Shown in pieces: positions 1-5,197 of a stretch of 5,248 nt of DNA. The stretch is from positions 1-5,248 of the forward strand of contig JALHSW010000524.1 of NCBI GenBank assembly GCA_022865365.1, in the 5' to 3' direction. The notes beneath the pieces are model-generated. The model ran no database searches. It had not been told where the DNA came from and saw only the letters and a program-made list of their open reading frames with translations. Positions within the stretch are counted from its first letter, which is position 1. Every line of letters begins with the position of its first letter. The stretch comes from Acidimicrobiia bacterium (lineage in GTDB: Bacteria > Actinomycetota > Acidimicrobiia > IMCC26256 > PALSA-555). The translations under genes and the position numbers were made by a program.

Positions 1-203
1 AGAGCGCCCGGAACCGCTTCGCCGGGCTCGTGACCCGGGTCGTGCGCGACAAGATCGTCGCCCAGGTCGAGATCCAGGCCGGCCCGTACCGCATCGTCTC
101 GCTGATGACGCGCGAGGCCGCCGACGAGCTCGGGCTCGAGCCCGGCGTCATCGCAGTCGCCGCGGTGAAGTCGACCAACGTCGTGGTCGAGGTCCCCGAA
201 TGA
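1..203 (+). CDS. Mop/TOBE-domain molybdate-binding protein, C-terminal part (5' end outside window)
   Basis: The reading frame is open from position 3 to the TGA at 201-203 and gives 66 residues that read as one complete Mop (TOBE-type) domain. It begins SARNRFAGLVTRVVRD, continues with a VAQVEIQAGPYRIVSLMT segment, and ends in the hallmark AVKSTNVVVEV. Mop domains of this family bind molybdate or related oxyanions in the cytoplasm. In actinobacteria, proteins with this exact C-terminus usually carry a short excisionase/MerR-like helix-turn-helix at the N-terminus and total about 130 residues. By that comparison roughly half the protein is missing to the left, and I cannot confirm the DNA-binding half. 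The stop overlaps the modA start as ATGA, so it is the first visible member of the mod operon. A role as molybdate-responsive regulator or Mo-storage protein is inference. Family assignment is firm; the exact role is not. Confidence 0.88.
   Translation, partial: SARNRFAGLVTRVVRDKIVAQVEIQAGPYRIVSLMTREAADELGLEPGVIAVAAVKSTNVVVEVPE
189..193 (+). promoter_or_regulatory. Ribosome binding site for modA
   Basis: GAGGT lies 6 nt ahead of the ATG at 200, inside the last codons of the Mop-domain gene. It supports the ATG at 200 as the modA start, although that start overlaps the upstream stop codon. Confidence 0.55.
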
Positions 204-1006
204 GACACACTCCACTCGCGGCTGTCGGCCTCGGCCTGTCCGTCCTCGGCCTGTCCGGACTCGGCCTGTCCGGACTCGGCCTGTCGGTGTTCGCACCAAA
301 TGCCGGCGCGGAGCAGCTCACGGCAGGCGCGAGCGGCTCGATCACGGTCTTTGCCGCGTCGTCGCTCACCGATGCCTTCACGAAGCTCGGCCGTGACTTC
401 CAACGCAGCCATCCTGACACCACGATCTCGTTCAGCTTCAACGCATCGTCGGCCCTCGCGACACAGATCGACGAGGGGGCTCCGGTCGACGTGTTCGCAT
501 CCGCCGACGCCACCAACATGAAGAAGGTCGTCGATGCGGGGGCGATCGGTGGAAGGCCCGTCGTCTTCGCCCGCAATCGCCTCGAGATCGCGGTCGAGCC
601 CGGGAACCCACTCGAGATCCACTCTCTCGCCGACACCGTGAAGTCAGACGTCACGCTGGTGCTCTGTGCCGCGGTGGTCCCGTGCGGCAGGTACGCACTC
701 GACAGCTACGCGAAAGCCGGCGTGCAGGTGCGGGAAGTCCCCACCGCGGAGAACGCCAAGGCGACGCTCGCCAAGGTTGCGCTCGGCGAAGCGGATGCCG
801 CGGTCGTCTACGTCACCGACGTCGCAGCGGCGAAGAACGACGCCGATGGCGTCGCGATCCCCGAGCGCGAGAACGTCGTCGCCGCATACCCGATCGGCGT
901 CGTGAAGGACACGCAGAACCGCGCGCTCGCGCGAGCGTTCTCCGACTACGTCACTTCGTCGCGCGGCCGGCGCACACTGCGACATTTCGCCTTCCTCGCC
1001 CCGTGA
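200..1006 (+). CDS. modA: Molybdate ABC transporter substrate-binding protein ModA
   Basis: This 268-residue protein captures molybdate (possibly also tungstate) outside the membrane and delivers it to ModB. Residues 1-37 look like a signal peptide: R2 and H3, a long hydrophobic stretch made of LGLS[V/G] repeats, then an A35-G36-A37 signal peptidase I site. The mature part starts near E38 and shows ModA landmarks. These are VFAASSLTDAF (S55 corresponds to the oxyanion-binding Ser of the first loop), FNASSALATQI (S83/S84, second serine), GAPVDVFASAD at 93-103, and EADAAVVYVTDV with Y204 at the conserved ligand-pocket tyrosine. C156 and C162 in CAAVVPCG could form a disulfide. There is no lipobox cysteine, unlike many Gram-positive binding proteins. 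The ATG at 200 is supported by GAGGT upstream and the ATGA overlap. Its own stop overlaps the modB GTG. Very secure. Confidence 0.95.
   Translation: MRHTPLAAVGLGLSVLGLSGLGLSGLGLSVFAPNAGAEQLTAGASGSITVFAASSLTDAFTKLGRDFQRSHPDTTISFSFNASSALATQIDEGAPVDVFASADATNMKKVVDAGAIGGRPVVFARNRLEIAVEPGNPLEIHSLADTVKSDVTLVLCAAVVPCGRYALDSYAKAGVQVREVPTAENAKATLAKVALGEADAAVVYVTDVAAAKNDADGVAIPERENVVAAYPIGVVKDTQNRALARAFSDYVTSSRGRRTLRHFAFLAP
230..289 (+). repeat. Four tandem 15-bp repeats inside the modA signal peptide
   Basis: The unit is CTCGGCCTGTCCGGA, at 230-244, 245-259, 260-274 and 275-289. Copies 2 and 3 are identical; copies 1 and 4 differ only in their last four bases. The unit is exactly five codons, so the repeats encode LGLSV, LGLSG, LGLSG, LGLSV, which form almost the whole hydrophobic core of the ModA signal peptide. 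Copy-number change would keep the frame. Confidence 0.93.
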
Positions 1007-1821
1007 CCGCCGCCACCGCGCCCCGGCGGCGTGAAGTTCGCACCACCCGCCCACCGATGATCGCGATCGTCGTCGCGGCGGTCGCGATCGCCTTCTTTGC
1101 CGCCCCACTCGTCGGCCTGCTCCTTCGGGCGCCGTGGGGCAGCCTGTGGGACGAGCTGAGCGCGCCGGAGACCGTCGAGGCCCTCAAGCTGTCGCTCATC
1201 TGCTCGCTCGCGGCGACGGTGCTCTCGGTCGTGTTCGGCGTGCCGCTCGCCTGGGTGCTGGCTCGCCAGCAATTCCCCGGCCGTCGTCTCGCGCGAGCGC
1301 TCGTCACGCTCCCGATGGTGCTGCCGCCCGTCGTCGGAGGCGTGGCGCTCTTCCTCGCCTTCGGTCGGCGCGGCTTCATCGGACAGGAGCTCGACGACTG
1401 GTTCGGCTTCACCCTCCCCTACACCACGCTCGGCGTGATCGTGGCCGAGACCTTCGTCGCGGTGCCGTTCTTCGTCATCACGGTCGAGGCCGCATTGCGC
1501 TCGGTGGATCGACGCTACGAGGAAGCCGCGACGACCCTCGGCAGCGGACGCATCACGACGTTCCGCCGCGTGACGCTGCCGCTCATCGCACCGTCCCTCG
1601 TGGCCGGTGCCGCGCTCAGCTGGGCACGAGCACTCGGGGAGTTCGGCGCGACGATCACCTTCGCGGGGAATCTCCCGGGCAAGACCCAGACCATGCCGCT
1701 CGCGATCTTCCTCGAGTTCGAGAACGGCAACACCGACGGAGCGATCGCGCTGAGCCTCGTCCTCGTGCTCGTCTCGATGGCCGTGCTCGTGGGGCTCCGT
1801 GACCGGTGGCTGCGCACGTGA
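1003..1821 (+). CDS. modB: Molybdate ABC transporter permease ModB
   Basis: This 272-residue integral membrane protein forms the molybdate channel as a homodimer and contacts ModC. After a basic N-terminal stretch (R8-R16), hydrophobic segments lie near 20-41, 61-86, 97-120, 140-165, 195-215 and 246-264. The ABC-permease EAA loop is clear at about 173-193: EEAATTLGSG, then F187-R-R-V-T-L-P193. It is followed by the ModB-typical stretch ALGEFGATITFAGN and PGKTQTMPLAIF. The frame stays open far upstream to 682, but that part is antisense-like, arginine-rich and overlaps modA. I chose GTG 1003, which overlaps the modA stop as GTGA and gives a normal length. ATG 1057 (M19) is the alternative. No Shine-Dalgarno is visible, so translation probably depends on coupling to modA. 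It is a single permease, not a ModBC fusion. Confidence 0.93.
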   Translation: MTAATAPRRREVRTTRPPMIAIVVAAVAIAFFAAPLVGLLLRAPWGSLWDELSAPETVEALKLSLICSLAATVLSVVFGVPLAWVLARQQFPGRRLARALVTLPMVLPPVVGGVALFLAFGRRGFIGQELDDWFGFTLPYTTLGVIVAETFVAVPFFVITVEAALRSVDRRYEEAATTLGSGRITTFRRVTLPLIAPSLVAGAALSWARALGEFGATITFAGNLPGKTQTMPLAIFLEFENGNTDGAIALSLVLVLVSMAVLVGLRDRWLRT

Positions 1822-2876
1822 TGCTCGACGCCGTCCTCGACGTGCGGCTCGGGCGCCTCCACCTCGACGCCGTCACGATCCAGGCCTCCGCCGGCACGAC
1901 AATCGCGATCGTCGGCCCGAACGGGGCCGGCAAGACCACTGTGCTGCGCGTCCTCGCCGGCTTGGTGCCGCTCGAGCGCGGTCACGTCACGCTCGACGGC
2001 ACGGTGCTCGACGGCCCCGGAGTCGGAGCGTGGCTCGAGCCAGAAGCTCGACCGGTCGGGTTCGTGTTCCAGGATCTGCTCCTCTTCCCACATCTCAGCG
2101 TGCTCGAGAACGTGGCCTTCGGACCCCGATCCCGCGGGGTGCGACGCCCGGAAGCTCGTCGGAGAGCAGGCGGGTGGCTCGAGCGCCTCGGGATCGACGG
2201 GTTTGGCGTCGAACGGCCCGGCGCCCTGTCGGGCGGTCAGGCCCAGCGGGTGGCACTCGCCCGGGCACTCGCGACCGACCCGCGCCTGCTGCTGCTCGAC
2301 GAGCCGCTGTCGGCCCTCGATGCCGGGACGCGGCCGTCGGTCCGGCGCGACCTCGCCCGCCACCTCGACACGTTCGCGGGCGTCGCCGTCGTGGTGACCC
2401 ACGACCCCCTGGAGGCGATGGCGCTCGCCGACCGGATCGTGGTGCTCGAGGACGGTCGCGTGACCCAGGTCGGCGACTCGGCCGAGCTCCGGGAACGGCC
2501 GCGCTCGGCGTACGTCGCCGAGTTCGTCGGCGTGAACCTCTATCGCGGCACGGCCGACGGCGACGGCGTGGTGCTCGCCAACGGCGCGCGCGTCGTCGGA
2601 GGCGACGGATCGGTGCGCGGCGATGCACTGGCGGTCGTGCACCCTCGGGCCGTAGCCCTGCACCGCTCCCGCCCCGATGGCACCCCGCGCAACGTGTGGG
2701 CCGGCAAGATCCGCCACGTCGACCCCGAGGGTGAACGGGTCCGGGTGCACGTCGACGCCGCGGTGCCGGTCACCGCCGAGGTGACCGCGTCGTCCCTCGC
2801 CGAGCTCGGCCTCGACGAGGGCACGCCCGTGTGGGCGAGCGTAAAGGCGACCGAGGTCGCGGTGTTCGAGGCCTGA
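1821..2876 (+). CDS. modC: Molybdate ABC transporter ATP-binding protein ModC
   Basis: This cytoplasmic ATPase powers molybdate import through ModB. In 351 residues all nucleotide-binding motifs are intact: Walker A GPNGAGKTT at 32-40, Q-loop Q84 in VFQD, signature LSGGQ at 136-140, Walker B LLLLDE at 156-161, D-loop SALD at 164-167, and switch H194 in VVTHD. Residues from about 285 to the end form a single Mop/TOBE-type domain (AGKIRHVDPEG, then ASVKATEVAVFEA), as expected in ModC, where it can bind oxyanion and limit transport when molybdate is plentiful. The ATG at 1821 shares its A with the modB stop and gives the usual MLDA start. In-frame GTGs at 1806 and 1818 are possible alternatives that add a few residues. 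The gene ends 1 nt from the stop of the convergent gene. Function is secure; the start has a small uncertainty. Confidence 0.94.
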   Translation: MLDAVLDVRLGRLHLDAVTIQASAGTTIAIVGPNGAGKTTVLRVLAGLVPLERGHVTLDGTVLDGPGVGAWLEPEARPVGFVFQDLLLFPHLSVLENVAFGPRSRGVRRPEARRRAGGWLERLGIDGFGVERPGALSGGQAQRVALARALATDPRLLLLDEPLSALDAGTRPSVRRDLARHLDTFAGVAVVVTHDPLEAMALADRIVVLEDGRVTQVGDSAELRERPRSAYVAEFVGVNLYRGTADGDGVVLANGARVVGGDGSVRGDALAVVHPRAVALHRSRPDGTPRNVWAGKIRHVDPEGERVRVHVDAAVPVTAEVTASSLAELGLDEGTPVWASVKATEVAVFEA

Positions 2877-2877
2877 G

Positions 2878-3588
2878 CTACGGACCCGTCGTCGACGTGG
2901 TCGTGGTCGCCGGCGGGAAGTTGCCGGTCACCTGGATCTGCTTCGTCGCCTTCTGGTTGTTCGCGCCGTTCGCAGCCAGGTAGTAGGTGTGCTGGGTCGG
3001 GCCCGGTCCGCCACCGCACGCGAACGGAACCTGCTGCTGGCTCGAGGGTCCGTATGTTCCGTAGGGCCCGTTAGGGTTGTCGATGCTGATCGTGACGCTC
3101 TGCGCGTTCTGCGTCGTCCACGTCAGCACGATGTTCGAGGTCCCCGGGCAGCTCACCGGGTTCTGACTCACCGTGAACTGGTTGACCTGGGGACCCTGCG
3201 GGGTCGTGGCCGCCGTCGTCGTGGCCGCCGACGAGGATGCCGTCGTGCTGCTGCTCGTCGAGGAGCTCGAGCTGCTTGTCGACGAGCTCGCCGTCTCGTC
3301 GTCGCCACCACCGCTCGCGAGCAGCGCGATGATCACCCCGACGATCAGGCCGAGGACCAGCACACCACCGGCGATGAGCCAGAGCTTGCGCCGATCCTCG
3401 TCGTCGTCATCGGGACCGACGGGGCCCCCCGGGTCGCCCGGACCACCGGTGCCGCCGCCGTATCCCGGCTGCACCGGAATGGTGGCGTCGCCACCGCCCG
3501 GCGTGACCGGCACCGTCGGGTCGCCGCCCGGCGGTGGTCCGGACTGGGGGACCGGCATGGTGGGATCGGGATTCTGCGGGATGCTCAT
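2878..3588 (-). CDS. Single-pass membrane protein: proline-rich cytoplasmic tail, Ser/Thr linker, outer beta-rich domain
   Basis: I do not recognise a named family for this 236-residue protein. Its architecture is clear. Residues 1-59 are rich in Pro and Gly and contain three motifs, DPTMPVP (T10), DPTVPVT (T25) and DATIPVQ (T36). Residues 60-65 are acidic and R66-R67-K68 precede one membrane helix at about 69-90. Residues 99-130 are almost only Ser, Thr and Ala, a flexible wall-spanning type linker. Residues 131-222 look like a small Ig-like beta sandwich (alternating NIVLTWTT, QSVTISID, TYYLAANG strands) with C147 and C191 that may pair. The end is Thr-rich. The positive residues before the helix indicate N-terminus inside, C-terminal domain outside. 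The ATG at 3588 has GAGGGG 6 nt upstream. It is convergent with modC and need not be related to it. A surface sensor or adhesion role, or partnership with a Ser/Thr kinase, is only a guess. Confidence 0.82.
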   Translation of the reverse strand: MSIPQNPDPTMPVPQSGPPPGGDPTVPVTPGGGDATIPVQPGYGGGTGGPGDPGGPVGPDDDDEDRRKLWLIAGGVLVLGLIVGVIIALLASGGGDDETASSSTSSSSSSTSSSTTASSSAATTTAATTPQGPQVNQFTVSQNPVSCPGTSNIVLTWTTQNAQSVTISIDNPNGPYGTYGPSSQQQVPFACGGGPGPTQHTYYLAANGANNQKATKQIQVTGNFPPATTTTSTTGP

Positions 3589-3594
3589 GAGGGT

Positions 3595-3600
3595 CCCCTC
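3595..3600 (-). promoter_or_regulatory. Ribosome binding site of the membrane-protein gene
   Basis: Read on the minus strand, GAGGGG stands 6 nt before the ATG whose first base is 3588. It supports this start and directly abuts the tandem repeats that begin at 3601. Confidence 0.6.
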
Positions 3601-3642
3601 GGCGTGCGTTCGGCGGCGTGCGTTCGGCGGCGTGCGATCGTC
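3601..3642. repeat. Three tandem 14-bp repeats upstream of the membrane-protein gene
   Basis: GGCGTGCGTTCGGC occurs twice without change (3601-3614, 3615-3628), followed by a third copy with two mismatches (3629-3642, GGCGTGCGATCGTC). The 9-base core GCGTTCGGC appears again at 3664-3672. The block lies in the 5' leader or promoter region of the minus-strand gene that starts at 3588. It could be an operator array or simple slippage; I see no convincing -35/-10 pair beside it. Confidence 0.85.
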
Positions 3643-3724
3643 GGAGTGATCTCGGTGCGTGAGGCGTTCGGCTCAGGCGGGACGGTAGCGGACGGGGCGC
3701 CGACGCGCGCGGAAGGCCGGGCGC

Positions 3725-3760
3725 GACGACGCCCGCCGGGGTGGACCGGCGGGCGTCGTC
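3725..3760 (-). terminator. Perfect 15-bp inverted repeat, probable terminator of the secreted-protein gene
   Basis: The arms GACGACGCCCGCCGG (3725-3739) and CCGGCGGGCGTCGTC (3746-3760) are exact reverse complements around a 6-nt loop. On the minus strand the hairpin begins 37 nt after the stop codon at 3798-3800 and precedes the next minus-strand gene, the expected place for a terminator. No T-run follows on either strand, which is common for hairpin terminators in high-GC actinobacteria. It could instead be a leader structure of the downstream gene. Confidence 0.68.
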
Positions 3761-3797
3761 AGGTCGAGCCGTCAGGCAGAGGCCCAGGCGCCGTCTT

Positions 3798-4274
3798 TCA
3801 GCCGGAGGTCTGGAACCGCCTGGGGACGGTGTTCACGAAACGCTGTGCGAACGCAGGCACGCGCTCCTTGACCTTCGCCGCTCGGGCCTCGTCGACCTTG
3901 CCGTCGGTGACGGCCTGGGCGATGCGATCGTTGAGCGCCTGCACAACTGCCTCCACGACGGAATCCGCCGAGATGCCCTCGGATTCGGCGAGTGCGCCGA
4001 CCGTCTGGCCGCCCTTCACCGCGTCCTTGAGCTCGGTGACCTCGACGCCGATCGTGGACGCCGCGGCCGCAGCCGCGACCTTGATCGCCTCGCGGCGGGC
4101 ACCCCGGTGGGTGCCCTTGTTCTGGGTCTGGTTCTGCTCTTGTCCGGCCGGCTGATCACTCGACGCCGTTCCGGGGTCGTTCTCCGCGGCGAACGCTGTG
4201 CCGGCTGCACCGAGGGTGAGCAGGCCTGCGGCCGTGACTGTGGCAAGGAACTTCTTCATCGGGATCTGGTTCAT
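3798..4274 (-). CDS. Small secreted helical protein of unknown function
   Basis: This 158-residue protein has a clear signal peptide: K7-K8, a hydrophobic core TVTAAGLLTLGAAG, and an A27-F28-A29 cleavage site before A30. Residues 31-60 are polar and disordered, with Asn/Gln and a basic HRGARR end. Residues 61-147 are predicted helical. They carry the pattern IGVEVTELKDAVKGGQTVGA, then LAESEGISADSVVEAVVQAL, and a closing VTDGKVDEARAAKVKERVPAFAQRFVN. I know this pattern from many small exported actinobacterial proteins without a defined job; here it occurs once. There are no cysteines, membrane helices after the signal peptide, or catalytic motifs visible. The frame is open farther upstream, but ATG 4274 has a strong GAGAGGA 7 nt before it and starts the signal peptide correctly; M6 is a weaker alternative. 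It is divergent from cysQ and ends before a strong hairpin, so it is probably a single-gene transcript. Confidence 0.83.
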   Translation of the reverse strand: MNQIPMKKFLATVTAAGLLTLGAAGTAFAAENDPGTASSDQPAGQEQNQTQNKGTHRGARREAIKVAAAAAASTIGVEVTELKDAVKGGQTVGALAESEGISADSVVEAVVQALNDRIAQAVTDGKVDEARAAKVKERVPAFAQRFVNTVPRRFQTSG

Positions 4275-4281
4275 GGGGGTT

Positions 4282-4288
4282 TCCTCTC
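4282..4288 (-). promoter_or_regulatory. Strong ribosome binding site of the secreted-protein gene
   Basis: On the minus strand GAGAGGA is followed by 7 nt and the ATG at 4274. It is the best Shine-Dalgarno in the window. It decides this start over the longer upstream open frame. Confidence 0.75.
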
Positions 4289-4360
4289 GTGTTCGGGGTT
4301 CGTGCCCTAGACAACGCCACGCGTGTGATCGATCGGTGAAGCCCCCGCCAGCCTCGGACC

Positions 4361-4379
4361 AAGCCGGCATCCCCGGCTT
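4361..4379. other. Short perfect hairpin in the divergent intergenic region
   Basis: AAGCCGG (4361-4367) and CCGGCTT (4373-4379) are exact reverse complements around a 5-nt loop. The hairpin lies 75 nt before the cysQ ATG and 87 nt before the secreted-protein ATG. No T-run follows on either strand. It may sit in the 5' leader of either gene or be a protein-binding site; I could not match it, or its surroundings, to a riboswitch class I know. Confidence 0.45.
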
Positions 4380-4438
4380 CGCCTTCTCGAAGAGGGGGAA
4401 CAGCTGAGGCCGGGGCAGGCTCCAGGCCCGCCGTCGGC

Positions 4439-4444
4439 CAGAAT
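4439..4444 (+). promoter_or_regulatory. Possible -10 element for cysQ (near-leaderless start)
   Basis: CAGAAT lies 9 nt before the cysQ ATG and fits the loose actinobacterial -10 pattern TANNNT at two key positions (A2, T6). No Shine-Dalgarno precedes the ATG, which suits a leaderless or very short-leader transcript. There is no recognisable -35 element. This is a weak call. Confidence 0.22.
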
Positions 4445-4453
4445 GCCCGGGCC

Positions 4454-5197
4454 ATGACGGACCATGACGACGCCGCCCGCTACGCCACCGAGGCCGGTGC
4501 GCTCCTCCTCGAGCTGCGCAACCGGGCGACCACCGACGAGTGGGCACGGTGGTCCCTGGGCGACGCCGGCGACATGCTCGCGAACCGCCGCCTGCTCGAG
4601 CTGCTCGCGGCCGAGCACGCCGATGACCGCGTGCTGTCGGAGGAGTCGGCCGACGATCCCCGACGACTCGACGCGGAGCGGGTCTGGATCATCGATCCGC
4701 TCGACGGGACCCGCGAGTTCACCGAACCGGGTCGCTCCGACTGGGCCGTGCACGTGGCGCTCTGGGCGCGAGGCGTTGGATTGATCGCGGGTGCCGTCGC
4801 GCTGCCGGCCCAGGACCGCGTGCTGTGCACCGGGGCGCCGTCGGGGATACCGGCCGTCGTCGGGCGCGGTCTGCGTGTCGTCGTGAGTCGCTCACGACCG
4901 CCCGCCGCGGCGCGGCGCGTCGCGGCGGCACTTGATGCCGAGTTGGTCGGCATGGGTTCTGCGGGAGCGAAGGCCATGGAGGTCGTCGACGGTGAGGTCG
5001 ACGCGTATGTGCACGCGGGCGGCCAGTACGAATGGGATTCGGCCGCGCCCGCTGCCGTCGCCGCCGCGTCGGGGTTCCACGTGTCGCGCGTCGACGGGGC
5101 ACCCCTCGTCTACAACCGTCGCGACCCCTGGCTGCCCGACTTCGTCGTCTGTCGCCCCGAGCTCTCCGAGGCGGTGCTCGCGGCCGCAGCGTCGTAA
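4454..5197 (+). CDS. cysQ: 3'(2'),5'-bisphosphate nucleotidase CysQ (inositol monophosphatase superfamily)
   Basis: CysQ hydrolyses 3'-phosphoadenosine 5'-phosphate (PAP), a by-product of sulfate activation and sulfotransfer, to AMP and phosphate, and so relieves inhibition in sulfur assimilation; it acts in the cytoplasm. The 247-residue protein has the full metal-dependent phosphatase signature. D40 is in LGDAGDMLAN and E63 in VLSEES. The DPLDGT box is at 81-86 (D81, D84), and D195 is in EWDSAAP. It also has the substrate-loop stretch GSAGAKAMEV at 168-177 and AYVHAGGQYEWD. As I recall it, this closely resembles mycobacterial CysQ (Rv2131c) throughout, including VWIIDPLDGTREF and GRSDWAVHVALW. 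Related enzymes also act on inositol-1-phosphate or fructose bisphosphate, so secondary activity is possible. The length is normal and the ATG at 4454 fits the family start, although no Shine-Dalgarno is seen. It is divergent from the secreted-protein gene; no partner sulfur gene is in view. Confidence 0.92.
   Translation: MTDHDDAARYATEAGALLLELRNRATTDEWARWSLGDAGDMLANRRLLELLAAEHADDRVLSEESADDPRRLDAERVWIIDPLDGTREFTEPGRSDWAVHVALWARGVGLIAGAVALPAQDRVLCTGAPSGIPAVVGRGLRVVVSRSRPPAAARRVAAALDAELVGMGSAGAKAMEVVDGEVDAYVHAGGQYEWDSAAPAAVAAASGFHVSRVDGAPLVYNRRDPWLPDFVVCRPELSEAVLAAAAS

Noticed and set aside
682..1002. Upstream extension of the modB frame
   Set aside because: It overlaps modA out of frame and encodes an Arg-rich stretch with no permease character. 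The GTG at 1003 gives a normal ModB.
1515..2750. Long minus-strand open frame (411 codons) over modB and modC
   Set aside because: It is a shadow frame caused by high GC. It lies antisense to two genes with all family motifs, and its translation is rich in His, Arg and Glu without any recognisable domain.
3173..3649. Plus-strand open frame (158 codons) opposite the membrane-protein gene, with hydrophobic Val/Leu runs
   Set aside because: The Val/Leu/Glu runs are simply the antisense of Ser/Thr/Ala codons in the linker.
2989..4155. Long plus-strand open frame (388 codons) crossing both minus-strand genes
   Set aside because: It runs through a terminator-like hairpin, an intergenic repeat and two antisense genes with signal peptide or membrane helix and good ribosome binding sites. 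The product is arginine-rich and featureless.
4340..4453. Riboswitch, for example a cyclic di-AMP type, suggested by AGGGGGAACAGCTGAG near 4393
   Set aside because: The short similarity to parts of that class is not accompanied by its other conserved blocks in order on either strand, so I cannot support it.
4275..4547. Upstream extension of the secreted-protein frame
   Set aside because: It crosses into cysQ on the other strand and lacks family features. The ATG at 4274 has the strong Shine-Dalgarno and begins a clean signal peptide.
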